Part shown: positions 43,965 through 51,446 of the stretch, in pieces
Numbering within the stretch: position 1 is the stretch's first letter
Layout: each line of letters begins with the position of its first letter
NCBI GenBank assembly: GCA_910583795.1
Contig: CAJTZQ010000019.1
Location: 537 to 51,982, forward strand
DNA from: an uncultured Muribaculaceae bacterium
Lineage (GTDB): Bacteria > Bacteroidota > Bacteroidia > Bacteroidales > Muribaculaceae
DNA: 51,446 nucleotides
Direction: 5' to 3'
The notes under the pieces: model-generated
Databases searched by the model: none
What the model saw: the letters and a program-made list of their open reading frames with translations, nothing else
Told to the model about the DNA's origin: nothing
Made by a program: the position numbers and the translations under genes

Positions 43965-44834
43965 ATGAATGATACGACTCCTATACCGCTTGCGTATTCC
44001 TCGCAAGAAAATGAGATAATAATTTACCAGCCGGACTCAACAGTAAAACTTGAAGTCCGTCTTGAGAATGAGACTGTGTGGCTTACACAGCAACAGATTG
44101 CAGATTTATTTGGAGTAAAGCAGCCCGCAATCTCAAAACATCTTAAAAACATTTTTGAGAGTGGAGAGCTTGTGGAAGCTTCAGTTCATTCCATTTTGGA
44201 ATATACTGCCAACGACGGGAAAACTTATAAAACAAAATTTTATAACTTAGATGCTATATTATCGGTAGGCTATAGGGTGAATAGTAAAAATGCCACACTT
44301 TTCCGTCAATGGGCTAATAAGGTATTGAAAGACTATCTTATGAAGGGCTATGCCGTGTCACAACGCTTTGAACGGTTGGAATATCGAATGGCTAAAACTG
44401 AAGAAAAGATAGATTTCATTCTTAATACATCCCTACCATCCAGAGAAGCAATCATTCTTGACGGACAGATATTTGATGCCTACATTCTTATGTCTGATCT
44501 TATACGCAGTGCTAAAAGCCGTATCATTATGGTGGATAATTACATCGATGATTCTGTATTCCTTCTGCTGGATAAGCGAGCCGACGGAGTATCAGCCACC
44601 ATTTTTACACCATCTATAAGTAAGGCATTATGTCAGGATCTGGAACGTCATAATGCTCAATACCCTCTTATCGAAGTCAAGACGTTCCGTAGGGCGCACG
44701 ATCGATTCCTTATCATAGATGATACCGTTTACCACGTCGGTGCATCTTTCAAGGACCTTGGCAAGAAGCTTACTGCTTTCTCTAAGATGGAGATAATGAC
44801 AGCAGATGAATTCATAGCCTATTTAGGTTCGTAA
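43965..44834 (+). CDS. RhuM-family protein with PLD-like C-terminus (copy 1)
   Basis: A 289-residue protein. The N-terminal part (about 15-130) matches RhuM: EIIIYQPDSTVKLEVRLENE, VWLTQQQIADLFGVKQPAIS as a winged-helix-like DNA-binding segment, and KFYNLDAILSVGYRVNS. The C-terminal part (about 165-270) resembles half of a phospholipase D-type domain: VDNYIDDSVFLLLDKR, then HDRFLIID (HxRx4D in place of HxKx4D) and YHVGASFKDLGKK. RhuM was named from a Salmonella pathogenicity island, and its function is unresolved. A TAAATTTG at 43953-43960 is so close to the ATG that a leaderless transcript is possible. Confidence 0.85.
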   Translation: MNDTTPIPLAYSSQENEIIIYQPDSTVKLEVRLENETVWLTQQQIADLFGVKQPAISKHLKNIFESGELVEASVHSILEYTANDGKTYKTKFYNLDAILSVGYRVNSKNATLFRQWANKVLKDYLMKGYAVSQRFERLEYRMAKTEEKIDFILNTSLPSREAIILDGQIFDAYILMSDLIRSAKSRIIMVDNYIDDSVFLLLDKRADGVSATIFTPSISKALCQDLERHNAQYPLIEVKTFRRAHDRFLIIDDTVYHVGASFKDLGKKLTAFSKMEIMTADEFIAYLGS

Positions 44835-44933
44835 AGACAAGATTCGACATTATCAATAATTTGCAGGAAGGCAACTCCTACAATATTAAGACATCAAAAC
44901 TTATACCTTATGGGAATGATTGAAAAAACATTA

Positions 44934-45593
44934 ATGAACCGTAAACAGCTGGTATTGTTTCTATTGCTATCTATTGCATCATTAATGCATGGACAGAATA
45001 AGAATAGTGACGAATATTTTACTCATCACCGTGCTTCAATTACAGGTGCGTTGACTACCTCTGACGCATATCAGCTGCAATTCTCCTACCATTATATGTT
45101 TTGGAAATATTTTGGAGTCGGTGGAAGTTTTGGTTGGTGGAAGAACTGGTATGAAGATGGGTGGGCTTCAGGATCGAACTGGTCTATTAATGACGATGAC
45201 AACAAGCCTGGTAATCTTTATTTGCGACCGTCTGTCATGCTGAAAAGCCCGGCTATCGGTATAGGACAGTTTGCACTTTCGGTGTATGCAGAACCAGGCA
45301 TAATGCTGAACGTTCCGTATCAGAGAGTGTGCATTGAGAAAACAACCGGATTGATTGTAACCGATTACGATTACATCAGCACAAACAAAGGACAATGGTT
45401 TGCGATGGACATTCATCTTGGCATAAATGCCGATATTGGTCCCTGCGGATTAAGTGTAGGCTATTTGATGTCGAATCTTGACATTTACAGCCAATATAGA
45501 CATTTATCATATGATGGAATTAGTTTTTCTAAGTTCTATCCCATCCACCCCTTTATGCAAGGAGCTTACCTTACATTGTCTTACAATTTCTAA
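44934..45593 (+). CDS. Secreted outer-membrane barrel-like protein, unknown
   Basis: About 219 residues from the ATG at 44934; frames from 44910 or 44916 are also possible. This start gives a signal peptide (MNRKQLVLFLLLSIASLMHG). The body has alternating hydrophobic/aromatic strands (DAYQLQFSYHYMFWKYFGVG, FALSVYAEPGIMLNVPYQRV) and ends GAYLTLSYNF with terminal Phe, the usual signature of a small outer-membrane beta-barrel. No specific family recognised. It starts about 100 bases after the RhuM-like gene. Confidence 0.75.
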   Translation: MNRKQLVLFLLLSIASLMHGQNKNSDEYFTHHRASITGALTTSDAYQLQFSYHYMFWKYFGVGGSFGWWKNWYEDGWASGSNWSINDDDNKPGNLYLRPSVMLKSPAIGIGQFALSVYAEPGIMLNVPYQRVCIEKTTGLIVTDYDYISTNKGQWFAMDIHLGINADIGPCGLSVGYLMSNLDIYSQYRHLSYDGISFSKFYPIHPFMQGAYLTLSYNF

Positions 45594-45904
45594 AGGAAAA
45601 ATAATTATCTTGTCTCTTCGTCACTATAACCTCTCTCAATCTTCCAATCATAGCGACCATCCGCGACATTATCAACTTCATTAAGAGTGCGGCGATGTAT
45701 TGTTTCCTCAAAGGGCAGTCGGTGTTCAGCATAGTCTCAGAGCTATGTCCCAACCGTTTGTCGCCGTTTTGTTCTCTGAAACTCCATATCGAATTGATTT
45801 GGAATCCAGATGTTTTATTGTTAATAAATTTTAGTGACAGAGAGGGTTTTCTTAATAAAAATTAGTATCTTTGCTTTCATAACCTATTTCATATCATTTT
45901 CATC
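45594..45904. other. Intergenic region before the alpha-galactosidase
   Basis: 311 bases. A minus-strand stretch ending at a stop at 45605-45607 reads RRTLNEVDNVADGRYD and then WKIERGYSDEETR. This looks like the tail of a protein but has no start, so it may be a gene remnant. The -7 element of the GH36 gene is at 45866-45873. Confidence 0.4.
45866..45873 (+). promoter_or_regulatory. -7 element of the alpha-galactosidase gene
   Basis: TATCTTTG, 32 bases before the ATG at 45905. No well-spaced TTTG is evident. Confidence 0.5.
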
Positions 45905-48103
45905 ATGAAAAAATCAATTCTTATTGGTATTGTGGGTTCTTTGATTGCCGGTGGTGCTTTTACTGCGTATGCCGACAAGACTCATGTGCTAAATTCTGAG
46001 AAAAATTCCCTTGTGCTTACAGTGGATGACAATGGAACTGCATTTTATCAGTATTTCGGGCCTAAAATATCAGACTCTGATGTTGAGGGCATGTTGAATG
46101 TCAACTCCGGTCTTTTTGGTTACACCCTTCCGGCGTTCGGTCTTGATTCATACGGAGATAAAGCTCTGGCTGTGAAAATGCCTGACGGAAATATAAGTGT
46201 GGATCTACAGTTGGTCGGCGAAGAAATGTCTTCAGATGATAAAGGAGACCTGTTGACGCTTAAGTATAAAGACAAGGTTTATCCACTTGCTGTCACGCAG
46301 TATTTCAGAAGATATAAAGACACAGAAATTTTTTCGACCTGGACAGAAATCACCAATACCGGCAAAAAAGGCGATATTGAGTTGCTTACATTTGCAAGTG
46401 CCGCCTTCCCTCTCGCCAGAAGAGATAATTATCTCACCCAGTTTCAGGGCACATGGGGTTGCGAGACATTCGTGACGGAAGAAAAACTTCCCAACGGACA
46501 AACCCTGATTGCTAACAAGGCAGGTTTGCGTAACGCATTTGGCAGTAACCCGGGTTTTATGATCTCTGCCGACGGAAAAGCCGGGGAGAACTCAGGTGAA
46601 GTATTTGCCGGAAATCTTGTGTGGAGCGGTCCGTTCAAGACCAGAATAGAAGCGTCTCCTAATTTTATCCAGATTATCAGTGGAATAAATGAAGAGATCT
46701 CAAACTATGATTTGACTCCGGGTGAGACTTTCACCACTCCTGAATTTATCATGACTTTTTCTAATGAAGGGAAAGGTGGGGCAAGCCGTGCGTTTCATAA
46801 ATGGGGGCGTAAATATGGCATGACTCACGGTGATCGTATCCATGATATCCTTCTGAATAGTTGGGAAGGCGTATATATGGATGTTAACCAGGAAGTCATG
46901 GATGAGATGATGGGAGATATAGCCGCTCTCGGAGGTGAGTTGTTTGTGATGGACGATGGCTGGTTTGGCGACAAGTATCCGCGCAAACGCGATGAGAGTT
47001 CTCTCGGTGACTGGATGGTGAACAAGGAAAAACTTCCGCAAGGCATCAAGGGGCTCACTGAAGCTGCGAAGAAGCATGGCGTGAAGTTTGGAATCTGGAT
47101 TGAACCTGAAATGGCTAATACCGCAAGCGAGCTTTATGAGAAGCATCCTGATTGGATTCTTCAGCAACCCAACCGTCCGTTGCAGAAGGGTCGTGGCGGC
47201 ACACAGGTGGTTCTTGACCTTACAAATCCTAAAGTGCAGGATTTTGTGTTTGGAATTGTTGACAATCTTATGACGGAAAATCCGGAAATAGCTTATATTA
47301 AATGGGATTGCAATGCCGATATCATGAACTATGGGTCCACCTATCTGCCGAAAGATAAACAGAACGAACTCTTCATCCGCTACCATCAGTCACTAAGAAA
47401 AGTGCTTGAACGGATACGTGCCAAATATCCCGACCTTGCAATTCAGCTTTGTGCAAGTGGCGGAGGACGCGCAGACTATGGTGTGCTTCCTTGGTTTGAT
47501 GAATTCTGGACCAGCGACAATACCGACGCTTATCAGAGAGTGTTCATCCAGTGGGGCGACAGCCATTTCTATCCGGCAATCGCTCAGGCATCTCATGTGA
47601 GTGCGAGTCCTAATCATCAGACCGGACGCGTAGTTCCTCTCAAATTCCGTTTTGATGTGGCGATGAGCGGACGTCTCGGAATGGAGATGCAGCCCAAAAC
47701 CATGACAGATGCTGAAAAAGATTTCTCAAAGCGTGCGATCGCTGCTTACAAAGATATTCGTCCTCTTGTGCAGTTCGGCGACCAATATCGTCTTGTCTCA
47801 CCATACGATAAGGGTGCTGTTGCGGCTTTGATGTATGCTGACGAGAAGAAAGATCAGGCAGTGGTCTTTGCATATCGCATGGATTATCTCCACAATCAGA
47901 GCGTACCCACGATCCGTCTTGAAGGGGTGGATGAAAACAAGACTTACCGCATTTCAGATATTACTCCATCCGATGCATCTAAGCCTTCTGATTTAGATGG
48001 AAAGGTGGTTAGCGGTAAAGTTCTAAAGAATGCAGGCTTGAATGTAAGAAATTCTCTCGGTCGTCCATGGACAAGCCTTGTCCTCAAACTCACAGCCCAA
48101 TAA
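45905..48103 (+). CDS. Secreted GH36 alpha-galactosidase
   Basis: A 732-residue GH36 enzyme with a signal peptide (about 1-22, ending AYA). An N-terminal beta-supersandwich (about 25-310) precedes the TIM barrel (about 315-640) and a C-terminal beta domain. The nucleophile is Asp468 in YIKWDCNAD and the acid/base is Asp538 in WTSDNTDA. VMDDGWFG and KFGIWIEPEMAN are the other GH36 signatures. The size and motifs match bacterial melibiase-type enzymes that release terminal alpha-1,6-galactose from raffinose-family sugars or galactomannan. It is monocistronic with promoter and terminator; no sus genes lie beside it. Confidence 0.93.
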   Translation: MKKSILIGIVGSLIAGGAFTAYADKTHVLNSEKNSLVLTVDDNGTAFYQYFGPKISDSDVEGMLNVNSGLFGYTLPAFGLDSYGDKALAVKMPDGNISVDLQLVGEEMSSDDKGDLLTLKYKDKVYPLAVTQYFRRYKDTEIFSTWTEITNTGKKGDIELLTFASAAFPLARRDNYLTQFQGTWGCETFVTEEKLPNGQTLIANKAGLRNAFGSNPGFMISADGKAGENSGEVFAGNLVWSGPFKTRIEASPNFIQIISGINEEISNYDLTPGETFTTPEFIMTFSNEGKGGASRAFHKWGRKYGMTHGDRIHDILLNSWEGVYMDVNQEVMDEMMGDIAALGGELFVMDDGWFGDKYPRKRDESSLGDWMVNKEKLPQGIKGLTEAAKKHGVKFGIWIEPEMANTASELYEKHPDWILQQPNRPLQKGRGGTQVVLDLTNPKVQDFVFGIVDNLMTENPEIAYIKWDCNADIMNYGSTYLPKDKQNELFIRYHQSLRKVLERIRAKYPDLAIQLCASGGGRADYGVLPWFDEFWTSDNTDAYQRVFIQWGDSHFYPAIAQASHVSASPNHQTGRVVPLKFRFDVAMSGRLGMEMQPKTMTDAEKDFSKRAIAAYKDIRPLVQFGDQYRLVSPYDKGAVAALMYADEKKDQAVVFAYRMDYLHNQSVPTIRLEGVDENKTYRISDITPSDASKPSDLDGKVVSGKVLKNAGLNVRNSLGRPWTSLVLKLTAQ

Positions 48104-48118
48104 TTTGAAAAATTTAAA

Positions 48119-48157
48119 AAAAAACGGGATGCGGATTCAATCCGTATCCTGTTTTTT
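48119..48157 (+). terminator. Terminator after the alpha-galactosidase
   Basis: A long stem (AAAACGGGATGCGGAT with ATCCGTATCCTGTTTT, including wobble pairs) around a 3-base loop, followed by TTTTTT. It lies about 16 bases past the stop. Confidence 0.8.
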
Positions 48158-48231
48158 CATTCAATATACAATTCGTCCGTTGACAGTGGACGAATTATTA
48201 ACTAAACTGCTGATTCCCCGAATATCTTTTA

Positions 48232-48239
48232 TAACTTTG
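48232..48239 (+). promoter_or_regulatory. -7 element of the second RhuM-like gene
   Basis: TAACTTTG, 20 bases before the ATG at 48260. Confidence 0.5.
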
Positions 48240-48259
48240 CACTTATAAAGGCAATCTCT

Positions 48260-49186
48260 ATGGAAGAAAACAAGGAAAATATATTTGAAACGGTGGGCGA
48301 AAGTCAAAATGCTTTATCCCGGCAAAATACTGAAAATGAGATAATCATTTACCAGCCTGACTCTATGATAAAACTCGAAGTAAGGCTGGAAAATGACACT
48401 GTATGGCTTACTCAACAGCAGATTGCCGATTTATTTGGAACCAAGAGACCTGCTATAACCAAGCATCTGGCAAATATTTACAAGTCAGGCGAATTGGAGG
48501 AAAATAGCACATGTTCCATTTTGGAACATATGGGTAACGACGGTAACCAGCGATACACGACAAAGTATTATAACTTGGATGCAATACTGTCTGTCGGGTA
48601 TAGGGTGAACAGTCGAAATGCGACTTTATTCCGCCAATGGGCAAGCAAGATATTGAAAGAATATCTGCTAAGAGGATATAGTGTAAATCAGCGATTCCTT
48701 TATATGGAAAGCCGCATTGACCGTCGCCTTTCGGAACATGACCAACAGATAAGAGAACTTTCCGGTAAGGTTGACTTCTTCCTTAAAACATCATTGCCGC
48801 CACGAGAGGGTGTCCTTTTTGACGGTCAGATATTCGACGCATACGTTTTTGTCTGCGACCTCATAAGACACGCCCGCAAACGCATTATTCTTATTGACAA
48901 TTATATTGATGAGACAGTCCTGACATTGCTGAATAAGCGCAACAGAGGCGTACTTGCTACAATATATACTAAAAGAATTGATGACAATCTACAGCTGGAT
49001 ATAGAACGACATAACGACCAATACGCGCCAATAAATGTACGTACGGCACCTAATATCCATGACCGATTCTTGATTATTGATGATACGCTTTATCACATCG
49101 GCGCTTCCATAAAAGACCTTGGCAAGAAACTTTTCGCGTTCTCACAAATGGAAACTTCTCCTGCTGTAATCCTCGACAACCTTTAA
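48260..49186 (+). CDS. RhuM-family protein with PLD-like C-terminus (copy 2)
   Basis: A 308-residue paralogue of the product of 43965-44834, alignable over nearly its full length. Shared strings include NEIIIYQPDS, VWLTQQQIADLFG, YNLDAILSVGYRVNS and FDAYVFVCDL/FDAYILMSDL. The C-terminus again has HDRFLIIDDTLYHIGASIKD. This copy has a longer N-terminal lead (about 20 residues) and a coiled-coil insertion (YMESRIDRRLSEHDQQIREL) between the two parts. The DNA-binding-like helix differs (GTKRPAITKHLANI versus GVKQPAISKHLKNI), so the targets may differ. Function unknown. Confidence 0.85.
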   Translation: MEENKENIFETVGESQNALSRQNTENEIIIYQPDSMIKLEVRLENDTVWLTQQQIADLFGTKRPAITKHLANIYKSGELEENSTCSILEHMGNDGNQRYTTKYYNLDAILSVGYRVNSRNATLFRQWASKILKEYLLRGYSVNQRFLYMESRIDRRLSEHDQQIRELSGKVDFFLKTSLPPREGVLFDGQIFDAYVFVCDLIRHARKRIILIDNYIDETVLTLLNKRNRGVLATIYTKRIDDNLQLDIERHNDQYAPINVRTAPNIHDRFLIIDDTLYHIGASIKDLGKKLFAFSQMETSPAVILDNL

Positions 49187-49304
49187 GGTCGCAAATTGCG
49201 ATAAGACCCAAGTTTTGTGATTTTTGTTTTAATACTTTGGAATAGTCAGTTTTTATATGAAGTTTAAGAGTGGCAGTGATCCTTTAACTTCAATGAGAAA
49301 TTAA

Positions 49305-49628
49305 CTATGAATTATTTTCATTAAATAACTCTGATTCTGCATCCCCTGAGATTTTGAAAGATCTAAAGAATCGGCTTCCTATGCCAAATGGATGTCCTAT
49401 CTTAGGTGGAAAATCTATCCGTACACCTTTGGCAAGCGCTTTTTTATAAGACTCATTAAATGCCTTTCTATCTCTCTTATAAAAGTAAGGTTGAAAAATA
49501 ATTGTAATAATCGCATATAGTGTTATACAGCATGCAGATATAATTAAAGCCAATGGAGATAATAAAATGGTAATCAGAATTAAAAGATATTTTCCCTTTC
49601 GTGATATTTCCATAATAGTTTTGCTCAT
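49305..49628 (-). CDS. Small membrane protein, unknown
   Basis: A 107-residue protein with a basic start (MSKTIMEISRKGKYL) and hydrophobic residues about 14-45, long enough for one or two helices (LLILITILLSPLALIISACC). A basic/acidic soluble tail follows, containing IDFPPKIGHPFGIGSRFF. No family recognised. The composition is AT-rich and the gene stands apart, 100 bases downstream of the thioredoxin-like gene on the same strand, so co-transcription is possible. Confidence 0.55.
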   Translation of the reverse strand: MSKTIMEISRKGKYLLILITILLSPLALIISACCITLYAIITIIFQPYFYKRDRKAFNESYKKALAKGVRIDFPPKIGHPFGIGSRFFRSFKISGDAESELFNENNS

Positions 49629-49729
49629 TATTGTTAGTAATCCACATCCGATTTTAGGCAGAGACTCATATTGGCGTCATTGAAAATCGGAATAAAGAGA
49701 ATTGTAAAGATCATATAGAATATTTTGGT

Positions 49730-51088
49730 TTATTTATACCTGTTGAGGAAATCCAAAAGTTCCGGAGACAAATATCCTGGTACACCAGCTTTAGTAATTT
49801 TCCCGACTCTATCGATCATAAGGTATACAGGGAATCCATTGACACCGAGACTTTTCGTGATTAGATCATCCATTTCTGAATCGGCTATGAATATTTGAAC
49901 CGTGTTTGATATTGTTGGTGCGATATTGAGCCATGCTTCTTTGTCAGATCTAAGCCAGATTATGACAAACTTAATGTCAGAATCTTTATAATTCTTTCTA
50001 AGCGATTCGCTTCTTTTCAGCCCCTCACGGCATGGACCACACCATGTTGCGCTTATGTCAAGATATGCGGGATGTCCCTGATATTCATTTAAAAGCCACT
50101 TCAAAGGATTCTCATCACTGATCTCTTTGATTTCTCCGTCAATATAGACAATGCTACTGCCCGGTTTTATGTCATCAATTGTAAGTTCTTTAAGGGGTGT
50201 ATCTTGCGTGTAAAGCCGGTCGTAATACCTCTGATTATAGAATGCAGACCTGTCAGGAATAGAGGAGTCCTCATCGCAGGCATACATGATGTCTCTGACA
50301 ATTCCTTTCGGTGCGCTGTCACGGACTTCCGGAAAATGATTCATTATAGCATTGATATGATAAGGAAATATCATTACCTTTGTGTTGTCTTCATTGAAGA
50401 TGTCAAAAATAGGGTTTAGAAGAAAAGCTTGCTTTTCTTTACTATTCCGTCCTTTATATTCGATTGCCCTATTGGCCAAAGAATAGACGTTGTCTGCATA
50501 CAGCATTGAAATCACTTCTTCACATAGGTGATGTCTTCTTGCATAATTGTCGATGCTATCTCTACCCTCTTTTACATATTTCGTAAATATTGGCATATAT
50601 TTCTCAAGAGCTACAGTGTCGGGAGGCAGATTCACTGAATATAAAAATGAAGTGATATGCTGAAAGGCGGGATCATATTGCTGATTAATTTCCTCATTAT
50701 CTCCAGAGAATGTGACAGTAAGGGGATAGGTGGAGGGATCTATATCCATATATATTGAATCTCCCGGAGCAGCAAAAACGTTTATGAAGTTCCGTCTGTT
50801 ATAGTTTACAGTAAATGAGTGAGGGAAAGAAAATGGTATCTTCCGACAGAAAGAATCATTGCTATCAAGCTCACAGATATCTCTCACACTTTTATCTGAT
50901 ATATCGCATTCATTTATAATTAAAGTGCGTGGCATCCTTTCCGCAATATTGTGGAACCGTCCGGAAACTATTATCGAGTCTGCTTTTGTCCCGACATCAT
51001 ATGACCAATTGGATTTACTTGACTGACCGAAGGTGGGCATGCATACAAAAAGCAAAATTGTCAAAAGAGGCAAGATTTTAGTTTTCAT
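49730..51088 (-). CDS. TlpA-like thioredoxin-fold protein
   Basis: A 452-residue secreted protein with a signal peptide (about 1-21, ending FGQS). The N-terminal region (about 28-140) has DUF4369-like beta character (IIVSGRFHNI, NVFAAPGDSIYMDIDP). A helical middle (about 140-300) leads to a C-terminal thioredoxin-fold domain (about 310-452) with WCGPCREG (CxxC active site) and FPVYLMIDRVGKI (cis-Pro region). Bacteroidetes have many such proteins, thought to reduce or isomerise disulfides in the periplasm or to serve specific envelope pathways. Partner unknown. Confidence 0.87.
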   Translation of the reverse strand: MKTKILPLLTILLFVCMPTFGQSSKSNWSYDVGTKADSIIVSGRFHNIAERMPRTLIINECDISDKSVRDICELDSNDSFCRKIPFSFPHSFTVNYNRRNFINVFAAPGDSIYMDIDPSTYPLTVTFSGDNEEINQQYDPAFQHITSFLYSVNLPPDTVALEKYMPIFTKYVKEGRDSIDNYARRHHLCEEVISMLYADNVYSLANRAIEYKGRNSKEKQAFLLNPIFDIFNEDNTKVMIFPYHINAIMNHFPEVRDSAPKGIVRDIMYACDEDSSIPDRSAFYNQRYYDRLYTQDTPLKELTIDDIKPGSSIVYIDGEIKEISDENPLKWLLNEYQGHPAYLDISATWCGPCREGLKRSESLRKNYKDSDIKFVIIWLRSDKEAWLNIAPTISNTVQIFIADSEMDDLITKSLGVNGFPVYLMIDRVGKITKAGVPGYLSPELLDFLNRYK

Positions 51089-51180
51089 TATGACTTAAGA
51101 TTTTATTCTTTGAAATTTATTCTCATGTATGTACGTTGCTCCCTTACAATGGGTCAGCTAAAACGCAAAACGGGTTTAAA

Positions 51181-51210
51181 ATAAAAAACTCACTGAATTT
51201 TCAGTGAGTT
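51181..51210 (-). terminator. Strong minus-strand terminator
   Basis: A perfect 10-bp stem (51187-51196 with 51201-51210, AACTCACTGA/TCAGTGAGTT) and 4-base loop. On the minus strand TTTTTATTTT follows. It ends a transcript entering from the right, opposite to no annotated gene in this window. Confidence 0.8.
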
Positions 51211-51359
51211 CAGCGGAGAGACAGGGTTATGAACCCACTCTCCAATATCCTTGAAATTCAATTTCTTATCAGTATGTCAATGCCTTAGGGGGTACAACTT
51301 AGGTTACAAGAATAACGCTTTTCTGTCACCTTTTGGCTGTTCGTTGTCTGCCTAAAACT
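51181..51359 (-). ncRNA. Candidate small RNA gene (about 180 nt)
   Basis: Promoter (51366-51397), no open frame of note, and a terminator at 51187-51210 define a unit. Just before the terminator is another hairpin, GGAGAG-T-GGGTT-CAT-AACCC-TGT-CTCTCC (51214-51244), and before it GAAATTGAATTTC (about 51253-51265). The hairpin resembles the 3' end of a tRNA (GGGTTC and CTCTCCGC), but the T-loop lacks the normal GA and no tRNA body is present. It could be a regulatory RNA, a 6S-like RNA or a tRNA-derived attachment remnant. No homologue recognised. Confidence 0.5.
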
Positions 51360-51365
51360 GCGGTT

Positions 51366-51397
51366 CAAAGATACGGCTTTCTTTTGATATATGCAAA
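51366..51397 (-). promoter_or_regulatory. Promoter of the candidate small RNA
   Basis: Minus-strand TTTG (51397-51394), 20 bases, TATCTTTG (51373-51366): full consensus spacing. Transcription should start near 51359, running left. Confidence 0.65.
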
Positions 51398-51446
51398 TCA
51401 TTGAAAATAAATCTTCTGCGGTTAGTGCAAGGTGCAAGCTATATAT

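Larger units (their letters stand above)
51089..51446. other. Right-edge intergenic region
   Basis: 358 bases. It holds the upstream side of the TlpA-like gene (51089 to about 51180), where no clear promoter is seen, and the promoter-RNA-terminator unit described separately. No coding frame beyond about 60 residues. Confidence 0.5.

Noticed and set aside
45571..45753. Tyrosine-recombinase tail suggested by a GHSSETML string
   Set aside because: One short string only; no catalytic Arg or Tyr context, and a different frame of the same strand looks more protein-like.
51211..51244. tRNA gene
   Set aside because: Only a 3'-end-like hairpin is present; the T-loop lacks the conserved GA and there are no D-arm, anticodon arm or paired 5' acceptor.

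Overview
The window looks like chromosomal DNA of a gut member of the order Bacteroidales, possibly Muribaculaceae. Evidence: Bacteroidetes-type promoters (TTTG, about 20 bases, TAnnTTTG) at many gene starts, few Shine-Dalgarno sites, SusC-like receptor architecture, DUF4374 and DUF4384 families, a Xus-type siderophore locus, and GH18 and GH36 secreted enzymes. Family assignments come from motifs and remembered families; no search was run.

Layout, left to right. 1-3.2 kb: tail of an unknown gene, a surface lipoprotein, a decayed IS4-family transposase and a small CD225/dispanin-like membrane protein. 3.2-6.3 kb (minus): a tight operon of outer-membrane phospholipase A (pldA) and two family 2 glycosyltransferases. 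6.7-8.7 kb: a TPR lipoprotein with coiled coil and a C-terminal helix-turn-helix-like segment. 9.1-13.9 kb (minus): a GC-rich putative RiPP (ribosomally made, modified peptide) operon. It holds a DUF3244-like secreted protein, a radical SAM/SPASM maturase, an outer-membrane barrel and a double-glycine-leader peptide with nine cysteines and three GAYCxxC repeats; a truncated C39 peptidase remnant lies downstream. 14.3-17.3 kb: a MATE exporter overlapping a GH3-family gene.

17.5-25.6 kb (plus): five consecutive secreted proteins, namely an LPP20-like protein, a beta-propeller/OmpA-like protein, a TPR-caspase protein with an intact His/Cys dyad, a DUF4384 protein and a Pro-rich transglutaminase-like protein. 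The propeller and caspase proteins share a middle module. I read this as a possible extracytoplasmic caspase system. 25.7-31.6 kb: GH18 hydrolase, DMT permease, TrkH/TrkA potassium uptake and an SDR close to HdhA-type 7-alpha-hydroxysteroid dehydrogenase.

32.0-38.6 kb (minus): a Xus-like iron-siderophore operon led by a TolC-family gene whose end overlaps the TonB receptor gene by 80 bases. 38.7-40.3 kb: an AAA-ATPase/PD-(D/E)XK gene split by a 4-base duplication. 40.4-51.1 kb: alpha/beta hydrolase, S41 protease, GNAT, two RhuM/PLD-like paralogues, a barrel-like protein, GH36 alpha-galactosidase, a small membrane protein and a thioredoxin-like protein. The right edge carries a promoter-hairpin-terminator unit that looks like a small RNA gene.

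The strongest candidates for undescribed biology are the RiPP operon, the caspase cluster, two related long-palindrome intergenic elements (31.7 and 41.9 kb) and the right-edge RNA candidate.
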